A stretch of DNA of 64,000 nt from Mitsuokella sp047974105 (GTDB lineage Bacteria > Bacillota > Negativicutes > Selenomonadales > Selenomonadaceae). Shown here piece after piece: positions 17,594-26,178 of the stretch; position 1 is the stretch's first letter, and every line of letters begins with the position of its first letter. Location of the stretch: NCBI RefSeq assembly GCF_047974105.1, contig NZ_JBHYRS010000001.1, positions 310,001-374,000 of the forward strand. The letters are read 5' to 3'. The translations under genes and the position numbers were made by a program. The notes beneath the pieces were generated by a model. The model made no database searches. It was given only the letters and a program-made list of their open reading frames with translations, and was not told the DNA's origin.

Positions 17594-17730
17594 GAACACC
17601 CCTCCTCTACACACGAGCCAACCACCTGTCAAGTCCATGACATTTACATATTTATTCTAGCATAATTCCGTAAAAAAGTAAAATTTTAATTTTATCACAA
17701 CGCATAGGCAGAGTCAATATAAAATATCAT

Positions 17731-17770
17731 AAAAAAAAGGAGACTGACGCCTTCTGCGTGAGTCTCCTTT
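17731..17770 (-). terminator. Terminator after the LPP20-like gene
   Basis: GGAGACT-ACGC / GCGT-AGTCTCC followed by eight Ts on the minus strand, about 40 bases past the stop at 17808. Confidence 0.85.
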
Positions 17771-17807
17771 GCATTTTTGTATGTTCTCAGACCGCTTCCG
17801 CTAAGTC

Positions 17808-18740
17808 TCAACGCACAAAAACGACGTTCGTGCGGTCAAGGAAGCCCGTGGCACCATTTTCAATCAGGACACGGTTGGCATCTGCGACCGAAAGAATCGG
17901 ATTGCCATTGTGGTTGTCGAGTCCGACAGCCTTGACAATCAGAGGATTCTGGCCTGCGCGGGCTGCTTTGTTGATATCCGTCGTGTAGCTGGCCATGCCA
18001 TTCTTGATGACCGTAGCCGAATCGAGGTTCTTATAGCCATAGATGGGTTCCCCGTTCGCATTCTTGATGACAGGGGACATGACCGGCTTGAGACCAAGTC
18101 CGCGGCAGTCCACGATCAGGCCCGTATAACCGCCAATGGCTTTGCCGGCCGGAGCGGCTGCTGCCGAAGAGCCCAGCACGGACGGCGTGCCCGTCGTTGC
18201 AGCCGTCGTGCCCGGCGTCACCTGCACATTGACCTGTACGGAAGACGGCGTGCTTGCCGGCACGGAAGCATCCGGAGCAGGGAAGGACGTCTGCGTGGTA
18301 TTTGGCGTCAAAACAGCCCCGGCGAGGGAGTTTGAGGCACCAAAGACCGACATCTCCATTGTCACGGTGTAGCCGCCGCCCTCAACGGCCTGCTCCGAAA
18401 CGATGCGTGCGCCCTGAATCAGGGCCGTAACTTTTGTCCTTGTGACGTCACTCGTCACCATCATATTCTCGACCGTCGTCTCGGAATCGACATTGACGCC
18501 CTTGACGAGCTCAGCGAGCTGACGGTAGGCGTCGACCACAGCCGCACGGCGTGCGAGCATGCGGGCCTGAATGGAATTGACGGCAGTCGTCGGTGCTACG
18601 CCCATGCCCTGCACCGTAAGTTTGCTGTCACCGCTCCAGTCCATGCCGGTTCCTGCCGCAAAGGCACTGGCAGCCGACATGATGACCATGGTCATGGCCA
18701 GAAGACACGCGGTCAGCAGCTTGGAAATATGTTTCTTCAT
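17808..18740 (-). CDS. Secreted LPP20/FlgT-N-like protein
   Basis: 310 residues with a signal peptide (MKKHISKLLTACLLAM..., small residues ASAFA before AGTG). The domain at about residues 40-120 (MLARRAAVVDAYRQLAELVKGVNVDSETTVENM) matches the LPP20-type fold, where an Ala-rich helix precedes a strand of modified residues; it is found in envelope lipoproteins and in FlgT. No lipobox Cys is present, so it is probably periplasmic rather than lipidated. A Thr/Pro/Ala-rich linker (about 135-175) leads to a C-terminal domain of unknown role. It has its own terminator; function is unknown. Confidence 0.75.
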   Translation of the reverse strand: MKKHISKLLTACLLAMTMVIMSAASAFAAGTGMDWSGDSKLTVQGMGVAPTTAVNSIQARMLARRAAVVDAYRQLAELVKGVNVDSETTVENMMVTSDVTRTKVTALIQGARIVSEQAVEGGGYTVTMEMSVFGASNSLAGAVLTPNTTQTSFPAPDASVPASTPSSVQVNVQVTPGTTAATTGTPSVLGSSAAAAPAGKAIGGYTGLIVDCRGLGLKPVMSPVIKNANGEPIYGYKNLDSATVIKNGMASYTTDINKAARAGQNPLIVKAVGLDNHNGNPILSVADANRVLIENGATGFLDRTNVVFVR

Positions 18741-18870
18741 CCTACTTCCTCCCCCTGTATCAAAAGGTTAAAGATTTTATTATGAAGTGAGCATACACCC
18801 ACTATCTTAAGATTTCCCCAAAAAACAAAAATTATTTTACCACATCAACCAATAATTTGACAAGGCCGTC

Positions 18871-19833
18871 TCATTCCGCCTTTGTTGCACGCATAAAGAG
18901 CTGCATGAGCTGTGCCTTCGGGTCTTTATGCACGTGGATAATCGCATAGACCGTCGCACAGATCGGCAGTTCCACATGGAATTCACGCGAAAGGTCCATG
19001 AGAGCTTCCACTGTGTAGACTCCTTCTGCCAATTTCGTAAAGGGTTTGCCGGTGATGAGGTCCTCACCGAAGCGGCGGTTGTTGCTGTGCGGCGAAAAAA
19101 GCGTCGCTTCATAATCCCCGAGATGAGAAAGGCCGTAAACCGTCATGCGGTCGCCGCCCATTGCCTCAATCAGTCGCGAGAGTTCATGTGTGCCGCGGGC
19201 CATCAGTGCGCCCTTGAGACTGCTGTAGCCAAAGCCGTCGAGCATGCCCGCAGCCAGGCCGATGACATTCTTCGAAGCAGCGCCGATTTCCGTGCCCAGC
19301 AGGTCCTCTCCATAATAGAAGCGAATCAAGGGACTCGAAAAAGCTTCGACGAGCTCTTTTGTCAGCTGCATCTCACGCGCAGCGATGACCATGCAGTTCG
19401 GGATGCCGCGCACAAAGTCCTGCACATGGCCGGGCCCGACCCAGACGGCCACGCGCACCGCAGAGCCCATTTCTTCGTAAAAGACCGTCGTCAGGCGCTT
19501 GCCCGTGCCAATCTCCAGCCCCTTCATGCAGAGAACAAAGCGTTTTTCTGCAAGACTGCAGTCAAGGGCCTGCAAATCGCGGCAGAACGAACGAAGCTGC
19601 TGTGAGCTGATGGAAATGATGATGATATCGGCCGTCATAACAGCGCTTTTGAGGTCGTCCGTCAGCTTGACTGCATCCGGTAATGTCAGATACTCATTTT
19701 TTCTCGTTTCCTTGAGTGCCTCGAGATGTTTCGAGCCCGGACGTCCCCAAAGGGTCACGTCATGACCGATGTGATTGGCATACCAGGCATGGAACGTTCC
19801 CCAGCGTCCGCAGCCGAGTACGGAAATATTCAT
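18871..19833 (-). CDS. gpsA: NAD(P)H-dependent glycerol-3-phosphate dehydrogenase
   Basis: 320 residues. The Rossmann motif is GCGRWGTF at residues 7-14. The catalytic Lys lies in EIGAASKNVIGLAAG, and SHLGDYEATLFSPHSNNRRFGEDL is the conserved substrate part near residue 235. It makes sn-glycerol-3-phosphate for phospholipids. The dinucleotide loop (RWGTFHAWY) is less standard than the usual GxWGTA, so it may be a divergent copy, but all key residues are there. The ATG overlaps the tcdA TGA (ATGA). Confidence 0.88.
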   Translation of the reverse strand: MNISVLGCGRWGTFHAWYANHIGHDVTLWGRPGSKHLEALKETRKNEYLTLPDAVKLTDDLKSAVMTADIIIISISSQQLRSFCRDLQALDCSLAEKRFVLCMKGLEIGTGKRLTTVFYEEMGSAVRVAVWVGPGHVQDFVRGIPNCMVIAAREMQLTKELVEAFSSPLIRFYYGEDLLGTEIGAASKNVIGLAAGMLDGFGYSSLKGALMARGTHELSRLIEAMGGDRMTVYGLSHLGDYEATLFSPHSNNRRFGEDLITGKPFTKLAEGVYTVEALMDLSREFHVELPICATVYAIIHVHKDPKAQLMQLFMRATKAE

Positions 19834-20600
19834 GCAGATACCTCCACTTTGGCCCCCGTGAGGTCACGCACGACTTCGCCGGCAATGATGAGGCCGACGA
19901 CAGACGGCACGAACGAGATGCTGCCCGGCACGGCACGGCGCATATCGCAGTTGCGCGCACTGCCCGGCGGGCAGATGCAGTTCTTGCCGCAGCCGCTCTG
20001 GCGGACCCGCAGGGGTTTTTCCTTTGAATAAACAACCTTGAGTTTCTTAACGCGGTTTTCCTTGAGCTTTTTGCGCATGACGCGCGCGAGAGGGTCGACG
20101 CTCGTCTTGTAGATATCCGTGACCTCGAACTTCGTCGGGTCAAGCTTGTTGCCGGCTCCCATACTGCAGATAATCGGAATATGGCGGTCGCGGCACTGCA
20201 GGACAAGGTCAATCTTGCCCGTCACGGTATCGATGGCATCGACAACATAGTCGTAATGACCGACAAAGAACTTATCGGCATTTTCCGGCAGGTAAAAATC
20301 CTCGATAGTATCGACCACAGCCTTCGGATTGATGTCAAGAATGCGCTCTTTCATCGTCTCCGTCTTCTTTTTGCCGACCGTCTTGGACGTCGCATGAATC
20401 TGGCGGTTGATGTTCGTCAGGCAGATGAGGTCATTGTCAATGAGGACAAGATGACCGACACCGGCACGCGCCAGCCCCTCCGCTACAAAGGAGCCAACCC
20501 CTCCCACACCGAAAATAGCGACCGTGCTGTTTGCAAGTTTTTCCATGCCAGCTTCGCCAAGCAGCAGTTCCGTGCGGGAAAAACGACCTAATTTACTCAA
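19830..20600 (-). CDS. tcdA: tRNA threonylcarbamoyladenosine dehydratase (TcdA/CsdL)
   Basis: 256 residues, an E1-like ThiF-fold ATPase. Nucleotide loop FGVGGVGSFVAEGLARAG, then DNDLICLTNINRQIHA and DYVVDAIDTVTGK. It cyclises t6A to ct6A at position 37 of tRNAs reading ANN codons. A Cys-rich stretch (SGCGKNCICPPGSARNCD) near residue 210 is longer than in the E. coli protein and could hold metal. The start is a TTG at 20600 with AAAGGAA 8 bases before it. It lies between ftsZ and gpsA. Confidence 0.9.
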   Translation of the reverse strand: MSKLGRFSRTELLLGEAGMEKLANSTVAIFGVGGVGSFVAEGLARAGVGHLVLIDNDLICLTNINRQIHATSKTVGKKKTETMKERILDINPKAVVDTIEDFYLPENADKFFVGHYDYVVDAIDTVTGKIDLVLQCRDRHIPIICSMGAGNKLDPTKFEVTDIYKTSVDPLARVMRKKLKENRVKKLKVVYSKEKPLRVRQSGCGKNCICPPGSARNCDMRRAVPGSISFVPSVVGLIIAGEVVRDLTGAKVEVSA

Positions 20601-20643
20601 GATATCTGTTCCTTTCTATGTACTATGCATTGATGCAGTCTCG

Positions 20644-21837
20644 TTATTTCTCGTCCTTATCGTCAGGTGCCAGACGGAACGCTGGAATGGCAAAAGCCCC
20701 CTGCGGCTTTGTCTGTGCTGCCGGACGATTTCCCGCAGGAGCCTGCTGCGTCATAAAACGCGGCGGCTCCAGCGTAAACGAGTCTTTCTTCGGCTGCGGC
20801 GCTGCCTGCTCTGCAGCCGGCTTTTGCGTCTTTTCTTCCTGTCTGCCCGCGCCCGTTCCCTTGAGCATGACACCATCCGTGAAGTCCGTCGCGATGATCG
20901 TCGCGCGCACATCGCCATTCAGCGAGTTGTCAATGACCGTGCCGAGGATGATGTTGACTTCAGGGTCCGTATGCTCATAAATGTAGCGCGTCGCTTCATC
21001 GACGTCGTAAAGGCTCAGCGTCTTATCGCCCGTAAGATTCAGGATAATGCCGCGCGCTCCTTCAAGGCTCTTGCTGATGAGCGGGCTGTCAACGGCCTGC
21101 TGCACGGCTTCCACGGCACTGCGCGAACTGCGGCCAATGCCGAGCAGGGCATCGCTCGACGCGCTCTGACGGAAAATCGTTGTGACATCGGCAAAGTCGA
21201 CATTGATGACACCCGTCGTCAGGATGAGCTCTGCAATGCAGTTAATGGCCTGCTGCAGGATATCATCGGCACACGAGAAAGCCTTAACCAGCGTCATATG
21301 GCGGTTCTCGGGCAGCTTCATTAAATTGTCGTTGGCCACGAGAATCAGGGCGTCCATTTGTGCCTGCATTTTCGCGAGGCCTTCATTGGCCAGACGTTTC
21401 TTGCGGCTGCCTTCAAAGCTGAACGGCTGCGTGACGACGCCGACCGACAGCGTGCCGAGGTCGTGGGCAATCTTGGCCACGACGGGGGCTGCTCCTGTAC
21501 CCGTGCCGCCGCCGAGACCGGCCGTGACAAAGACGAGGTCTGCACCGGACATGGCATCGCGGATTTTTTCCGAGGCATCGAGAGCTGCCTTCTCGCCAAG
21601 CGCGATATTGCCGCCCGTGCCGCGTCCTTTTGTCAAATCCTCACCAATCTGCAGTGTTTCCACGCCGGCTTCCGCCACGCGTGCAAGCTGCTTGGCATCC
21701 GTATTGACGGCAATCAGGTCAATGTCGAGATCCTTATGACGGCCCATACGCATGAGTACGCTGTTGCCGCCGCCGCCGACACCAAATACTTTGATTTTTA
21801 CTTTTGGCTTTATGATTAACGTTTCTTCTGCTGCCAT
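20644..21837 (-). CDS. FtsZ-like tubulin-family GTPase, divergent, outside a division cluster
   Basis: 397 residues. The tubulin signature GGGTGTG is at residues 109-115 and the T7 catalytic loop NVDFADV at 212-218, so GTP hydrolysis upon polymerisation is expected. Several loops depart from standard FtsZ: the T3 region reads KGRGTGGNIALG rather than LGAGANPEIG, and the helix after T7 reads FRQSASSDALLGIGRSS rather than SNAGSALMGIGxA. A Pro/Gln/Lys linker of about 70 residues leads to FAIPAFRLAPDDKDEK, which still resembles the FtsA/ZipA-binding peptide IPAFL. The ATG at 21837 follows GAGGGG. Neighbours are tcdA and gpsA, not fts/mur genes, so this may be a second FtsZ. Confidence 0.85.
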   Translation of the reverse strand: MAAEETLIIKPKVKIKVFGVGGGGNSVLMRMGRHKDLDIDLIAVNTDAKQLARVAEAGVETLQIGEDLTKGRGTGGNIALGEKAALDASEKIRDAMSGADLVFVTAGLGGGTGTGAAPVVAKIAHDLGTLSVGVVTQPFSFEGSRKKRLANEGLAKMQAQMDALILVANDNLMKLPENRHMTLVKAFSCADDILQQAINCIAELILTTGVINVDFADVTTIFRQSASSDALLGIGRSSRSAVEAVQQAVDSPLISKSLEGARGIILNLTGDKTLSLYDVDEATRYIYEHTDPEVNIILGTVIDNSLNGDVRATIIATDFTDGVMLKGTGAGRQEEKTQKPAAEQAAPQPKKDSFTLEPPRFMTQQAPAGNRPAAQTKPQGAFAIPAFRLAPDDKDEK

Positions 21838-21938
21838 GCGCTTTTACCCCTCTCGAATCAGAATCTCTGGGAAATATTTCGCCATTCAAAAAACAATTTC
21901 CTGCCCCTGCCGCGAATTTCGCAGGCTTCCATTCATCG

Positions 21939-21975
21939 AAAAGAGCAGGGCTGCCACCAGCAGCTCTGCTCTTTT
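21939..21975 (-). terminator. Terminator or attenuator hairpin upstream of ftsZ
   Basis: AAAAGAGCAG/CTGCTCTTTT (10 pairs) plus GCTGC/GCAGC (5 pairs) around a TGGTG loop. Only four Ts follow the stem on the minus strand. It lies between the promoter at 22135-22163 and ftsZ. Confidence 0.7.
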
Positions 21976-21998
21976 ATCCGACGGACTCCTATAGCAAA

Positions 21999-22058
21999 TC
22001 AATGGAAGAGAAGTACAGCCGCACAGGCCAGAACAATCTTCAAGCTATCGAGCTTCAC
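21999..22058 (-). CDS. Possible 19-residue hydrophobic peptide (leader or small membrane protein)
   Basis: GTG start, reading MKLDSLKIVLACAAVLLFH then TGA. AAGGAAG sits 9 bases before the GTG. The peptide is a short basic/acidic head followed by one hydrophobic segment of about 12 residues. It lies between a consensus promoter and a strong hairpin. It could be a small membrane peptide, a leader peptide of an attenuator, or chance reading inside a small RNA. Confidence 0.35.
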   Translation of the reverse strand: MKLDSLKIVLACAAVLLFH

Positions 22059-22134
22059 GTAAAAACACTTCCTTGTTATATTCCATCTAAATTTTATGAT
22101 TTCTGCAGTCATATTACCAGCTGCTATTAATACG

Positions 22135-22163
22135 ATTATACAATGATGCCGTACCTTTTTCAA
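22135..22163 (-). promoter_or_regulatory. Consensus sigma-70 promoter upstream of the ftsZ leader
   Basis: TTGAAA, exactly 17 bases, TATAAT on the minus strand, overlapping the stop codon end of the EamA gene. Predicted start is near 22128. Confidence 0.85.
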
Positions 22164-23050
22164 GACATACGGCGGCGATCCTTGAGAAGCGGCCGAATCT
22201 GCGTGATAATCATACCAGCCAGCATCAAAACACAGCCCATGATCTGGGCAATGGTCATCTGTTCACCGAGCAGCAGCCAGCTCGAAAGCACGCCAAAGAC
22301 GGCCTCAAAACTCATGATAATCGCAGCCTGACCAGGCTCTGCGTACTGCTGGCCGAGAATCTGCAGCGTGAACGCCACGCCCGCTGACATGACGCCGCCG
22401 TAAAAAATGGCAAACCAGGCACTAAAGATCGGCTGCACGGCAATGGTCTCAAAAAGCAGCGCCGCGACGAGACTTCCCGCCGCACAGACGCCTACCTGTG
22501 TCGTCGAAAGTTCAATCGGGTCAACGAGACTGGCAAACCGGTCAATAAAGAGAATATGACCGGTCCAAAAGAAGGCACTGATCAAGACGAGCCCATCGCC
22601 AAAACTCAGGGCTACTTCACCGTGTATCGAAAGAAAATAAAGACCGGCCAAAGCCAAAAAAGCACCAATCCAGTTCTCAATATGGATGCGCTTGCCAAGG
22701 AGCACGGCCCCGAGCGGCACCAGGATAATGTAAAGCGCTGTAATGAACGCCGTCTTGCCCGCCGTCGTATAAAGCATGGCTACCTGCTGCAGCGAAGTCG
22801 CCACGAACATGATGCAGCCGGCACCAAGGCCTGCCTTCCAGCCGGCATGGTATGTCCCGGCACGCTTGGCCGTCTCACGCGGCCCCTTCCAGGTGTACCA
22901 GAGCCCGACAAGAAAGAGAAAGCCCAGAATATAGCGCGCAGCCGCATACGTAAAAGGGCCTAGTCCATCCATGCCGACCATCTGCGCGACAAAAGTCGTG
23001 CCCCAGATAAACGCCGCTAAGAGCAGCATGAGATTCCCACGAAGATGCAT
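22160..23050 (-). CDS. EamA/DMT-family permease
   Basis: 296 residues with ten predicted membrane helices in two EamA repeats (about 6-138 and 150-285). Repeat hallmarks are LLLAAFIWGTTFVAQ and VLISAFFWTGHILFIDRFA. Drug/metabolite transporters of this type export amino acids, nucleotide-related compounds or toxins; the substrate cannot be told. The ATG at 23050 follows AGGGGGA. It is a single-gene unit just downstream of the GntP terminator, with a TTGACG -35-like box after that hairpin. Confidence 0.88.
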   Translation of the reverse strand: MHLRGNLMLLLAAFIWGTTFVAQMVGMDGLGPFTYAAARYILGFLFLVGLWYTWKGPRETAKRAGTYHAGWKAGLGAGCIMFVATSLQQVAMLYTTAGKTAFITALYIILVPLGAVLLGKRIHIENWIGAFLALAGLYFLSIHGEVALSFGDGLVLISAFFWTGHILFIDRFASLVDPIELSTTQVGVCAAGSLVAALLFETIAVQPIFSAWFAIFYGGVMSAGVAFTLQILGQQYAEPGQAAIIMSFEAVFGVLSSWLLLGEQMTIAQIMGCVLMLAGMIITQIRPLLKDRRRMS

Positions 23051-23090
23051 AAAGTCCCCCTGTTATAATGAATGAAGCAAATAAAGCGTC

Positions 23091-23130
23091 AAAAAACAGG
23101 TATGCAATGCATACCTGTTTGTATTTTACG
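23091..23130 (-). terminator. Terminator after the GntP-type gene
   Basis: AAACAGGTATGCA / TGCATACCTGTTT with a T run on both strands; it ends the GntP transcript on the minus strand. Confidence 0.8.
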
Positions 23131-23143
23131 ATGTTTGTGCGCC

Positions 23144-24568
23144 TCAGGCAAGTCCCGTAATCATGTAGAACAGGATGCAGAGGAACGGCACGAAGAACTT
23201 GAGTCCCATGATGACCGCGATATCGAAATACGAATCGTGATGCGTAAGTCCGCAGATTGCAAGCAGCGTGACAAGGGCGCCGCAGTGCGGGACCGGGTCA
23301 ATACCGACCGAAGCGATGGCCACGATGCGGTGCAGAACCTCAAGCGGAATGCCCGCAGCCTGGGCCATGGCAGCCCACTGGTCACCGAGCATCGAAAGGG
23401 CAATCGTCAAACCGCCCGAAGCAGAACCCGTGATGCCGGCCATGATATTCGTCGTGATGACGGCCGAGAGCAGCGGGCCGAACGAGTCCGCAATGCCGAT
23501 GAGGGCCTGCGTAACCGGCACAAAGCCCGGCAGAGCCGTGATGACACAGCCAAACGCGTAGCCGGAAGCGACGTTCAGGACGGCCGTAGCCGAAGAAATG
23601 GCTGCGTAGTTGATCGGTGCGAGGAAGCCATCCATGACCATGAAGCGCTTGCGGCCAATGAAAGCCGCTGCGATACTGCTCAGGATGAGCGCTACCGTAA
23701 TCGACCAGATGGCCGAGACCTTGCCGACATTTGCTGCGAGCAGACTGAGCTTCAACGGCAGGAACGCCTCGAGTGCATTTGCATCCCAGTGGAAGCCCCA
23801 CGACCATTTAAACGGATTCGAAAGGATGATGTTGATGACGATAACCATCACGAGAGGCAGGAGGGCCCAGTACCACGGAATGTGGATTTTCGGACTCGGC
23901 TTGTGATGAGGAGCTCCCTCAAGATGACGGCCATAGCCTTCGCCGCGCGCCTTCAGGATTTTTGCACGGCGCGTCACCCAGCCCCAGCCGATCAGCAGGA
24001 ACAGGAAAGACGCGAACAGGCCGATGATTGGTGCCGACCATGTGCTCGTGGAAAAATACGAGGACGGAATGATGTTCTGGATCTGCGGCGTGCCCGGCAG
24101 AGCGACCATTGCGAAAGAAAAGATACCGACCCAGAGTGTTGCTGGCAAAAGGCGTTTTGGGATGTCCGCCTTGCGGAAGACGACAGCGCCGAACGGATAC
24201 ATGACGAATGCGACGACAAAAACCGAAAGGCCGCCATACGTCAGGGCACCGCAGCCCAGAAGGACTGCCAGCACAGCACGCTTCTCGCCGAGAACATCGA
24301 CAATTTTTGCTGCTACAGAAGAAGCCAGACCACCTTTTTCCATCAGGCGTGCAAACACAGCGCCAAATAAGAAAATCGGATAATATGACTTTGTATACTC
24401 AGCCATACGTGTCATATAGAGCTCACTGTACGTAGGCAGAACGCCAAAGATACTGGCAAGCGCTGCGACACCAGCAAAGATTGGTGCAATCAGAATGATT
24501 GACCAGCCGCGGTAAGCAAAATACATGAGACCGACAAGGGCCACCGCGATACATATTCCTTCTAACAG
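23144..24568 (-). CDS. GntP-family organic acid permease
   Basis: About 474 residues and 12 or so membrane helices. The N-terminal motif (ALVGLMYFAYRGWSIILIAP) and central ALPGTPQIQNIIPS are typical of the gluconate/H+ symporter superfamily; substrates in the family include gluconate, glycerate, 3-hydroxybutyrate and citrate-like acids. The start is uncertain. There is no well-placed ATG; the first codon after the AAAGGGGA ribosome site is a CTG at 24568, giving MLEGICIAVAL, and a GTG lies at 24544. The ORF stays open to an ATG at 24658, but that would read through three hairpins. A structured leader precedes it. Confidence 0.85.
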   Translation of the reverse strand: MLEGICIAVALVGLMYFAYRGWSIILIAPIFAGVAALASIFGVLPTYSELYMTRMAEYTKSYYPIFLFGAVFARLMEKGGLASSVAAKIVDVLGEKRAVLAVLLGCGALTYGGLSVFVVAFVMYPFGAVVFRKADIPKRLLPATLWVGIFSFAMVALPGTPQIQNIIPSSYFSTSTWSAPIIGLFASFLFLLIGWGWVTRRAKILKARGEGYGRHLEGAPHHKPSPKIHIPWYWALLPLVMVIVINIILSNPFKWSWGFHWDANALEAFLPLKLSLLAANVGKVSAIWSITVALILSSIAAAFIGRKRFMVMDGFLAPINYAAISSATAVLNVASGYAFGCVITALPGFVPVTQALIGIADSFGPLLSAVITTNIMAGITGSASGGLTIALSMLGDQWAAMAQAAGIPLEVLHRIVAIASVGIDPVPHCGALVTLLAICGLTHHDSYFDIAVIMGLKFFVPFLCILFYMITGLA

Positions 24569-24588
24569 ATGGATCGTCCCCTTTCTTT

Positions 24589-24709
24589 CATGTTTCAGAG
24601 CCCCCCGGCGCGAAACATGGCGAATGGCAGCCGTTCGGCTCCACCGGCTGCCATTCATTTGTATTGTCCTGCGTCATGCAGAAAACGAACTATCATCCTG
24701 CATGACGCG
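24589..24709 (-). promoter_or_regulatory. Three-hairpin leader of the GntP gene
   Basis: Three perfect inverted repeats follow one another on the minus strand: 24709-24672 (11-base arms, GCGTCATGCAG), 24655-24623 (11-base arms, AATGGCAGCCG) and 24619-24589 (8-base arms, CATGTTTC). The last one ends about 5 bases before the ribosome site AAAGGGGA. No T run follows, so it is not a plain terminator. It fills most of the intergenic space between 24569 and 24897. Confidence 0.7.
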
Positions 24710-24721
24710 CATTACGATGTA

Positions 24722-24750
24722 ATCATACCATTAGTATTTTTTATTGTCAA
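24722..24750 (-). promoter_or_regulatory. Promoter for the GntP transcript
   Basis: TTGACA, 17 bases, TATGAT on the minus strand. The first hairpin of the leader starts about 5-10 bases after the predicted start site. Confidence 0.8.
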
Positions 24751-24804
24751 TATTGCTTGCTAAAAATTTTTGTAATGTTGTAATCTTACGAATTTAGTCA
24801 AAAC

Positions 24805-24833
24805 TTGTCTGCAGGCGCAGTTTCGGTTACAAT
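24805..24833 (+). promoter_or_regulatory. Promoter for the GltD-like gene
   Basis: TTGTCT, 17 bases, TACAAT on the plus strand, 64 bases before the ATG at 24898. Confidence 0.65.
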
Positions 24834-24897
24834 AAAAGAAATACGATAAAACTCCCTGTAAGGGAAATGAAACAAGCGAAAGAACAGGTGATAGTAC

Positions 24898-26127
24898 ATG
24901 GCTGTCCATGTCATCAATGAGGCACGCCGCTGCCTCCAGTGCAAAAAGCCGCTCTGCCGCCTCAAGGGCTGCCCTGCGCAAACGAATATTCCGGAGATGA
25001 TCCGCCTTTTCCTCGACGGAAAAATCAATGAAGCCGGCGAGATGCTCTTCATCAACAATCCCATGAGCATCGTCTGCTCCCTCGTCTGCGACCACGAGAA
25101 GCAGTGCGAGGGCAACTGCATCCAGGGACGCAAAGGGGCCCCTGTACAGATTTCCAGCATTGAACATTATATTTCGGATATCTATCTCGACAAGGTCGTC
25201 ATGAAGCACGAACCGCCCAAAGGACAGAACGTTGCGGTAATCGGTTCCGGTCCGGCCGGCATCACCGTGAGTGTCAAGCTCGCGCAGCTCGGCTACGATG
25301 TGACGATCTTCGAGCGCAAGAGCAAACTCGGCGGCATGATGCGCTACGGCATCCCGTCATTCCGCCTGCCGCTCGAAATTCTCAACCGCTATCAGGAAAA
25401 ACTCATCGAACTCGGCATCCACATCCGCCCGAACACTTCGATTGGCGGCGTGCTGACACTCGACACGCTGTTTGCCGATGGCTACGATGCCATTTTCATC
25501 GGCTCGGGTGTTTGGCGGCCGCGCGGACTCGGCGTGCGCGGCGAAAGTCTCGGCAACTGCCATTATGCCGTCGATTACCTGCAGAATCCTGATGTCTATC
25601 ATCTGGGTGACCGCGTGGCCGTCATCGGCTCGGGCAATTCGGCCATGGATGCCGCGCGTACGGCCATCCGCAAGGGCAGCCGCTTTGTCACGGTCTACGC
25701 GCGCCGCAGCGAAGTGCGCGCGAGCATACGCGAATACGAATACGCGCAGGCTGACGGCGTTGAATTTGAACTCTGCAAGGGCGTTGCTTCCATCACGAAG
25801 GACGGCCCGATGCTCTACGACCGCCATTTCGATGAAGAAGGAAATCTCGTAAGCGAGGACGAACCGCGCCTCTACGAAGCCGACAGCACGATCATCGCCG
25901 TCAGTCAGGGACCGAAGGACAAGATTGTCCGCACGACCACGGGCCTTGAAGTCAACGAACGCGGCCTTGTCGAAGTAGACGAGAACGGTGCGACGACACG
26001 TGAGGGCGTCTTCTCGGGCGGCGACGTCGTCCTCGGACCGGCCAATGTCGTTCAGGTCGTTAAGGATGCCAAGCACGTGGCCAAGGCCATGGATGCCTAT
26101 CTGACGAGCAAGCGCGAAAATGCCTGA
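24898..26127 (+). CDS. GltD-like NAD(P)-dependent flavoprotein oxidoreductase
   Basis: 409 residues. The N-terminus has the double Cys cluster for 4Fe-4S centres (RRCLQCKKPLCRLKGCPAQ, then VCDHEKQCEGNC). An FAD Rossmann motif follows, VAVIGSGPAGITVSVKLAQLG near residue 112, and an NAD(P) motif VAVIGSGNSAMDAARTA near 240. The family contains the glutamate synthase small subunit, the NfnB/SudA-type subunits and dihydropyrimidine-type reductase modules. No large GltB subunit or NfnA partner lies next to it, so its electron partner is unknown; calling it glutamate synthase would be too firm. Lone plus-strand gene between minus-strand units. Confidence 0.82.
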   Translation: MAVHVINEARRCLQCKKPLCRLKGCPAQTNIPEMIRLFLDGKINEAGEMLFINNPMSIVCSLVCDHEKQCEGNCIQGRKGAPVQISSIEHYISDIYLDKVVMKHEPPKGQNVAVIGSGPAGITVSVKLAQLGYDVTIFERKSKLGGMMRYGIPSFRLPLEILNRYQEKLIELGIHIRPNTSIGGVLTLDTLFADGYDAIFIGSGVWRPRGLGVRGESLGNCHYAVDYLQNPDVYHLGDRVAVIGSGNSAMDAARTAIRKGSRFVTVYARRSEVRASIREYEYAQADGVEFELCKGVASITKDGPMLYDRHFDEEGNLVSEDEPRLYEADSTIIAVSQGPKDKIVRTTTGLEVNERGLVEVDENGATTREGVFSGGDVVLGPANVVQVVKDAKHVAKAMDAYLTSKRENA

Positions 26128-26178
26128 CAGTCATTGATACAATAGTTTCTTTCTATATATAATAGGAAGGAAACATAC

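Noticed and set aside
23072..24370. Plus-strand open frame of 432 codons rich in Arg and Asp
   Set aside because: Antisense shadow of the GntP permease; composition is that of reversed membrane-protein codons.
24570..24710. T-box or intrinsic terminator before the GntP gene
   Set aside because: The hairpins lack a T run and the GGTGG-ACC T-box bases, so neither class fits.
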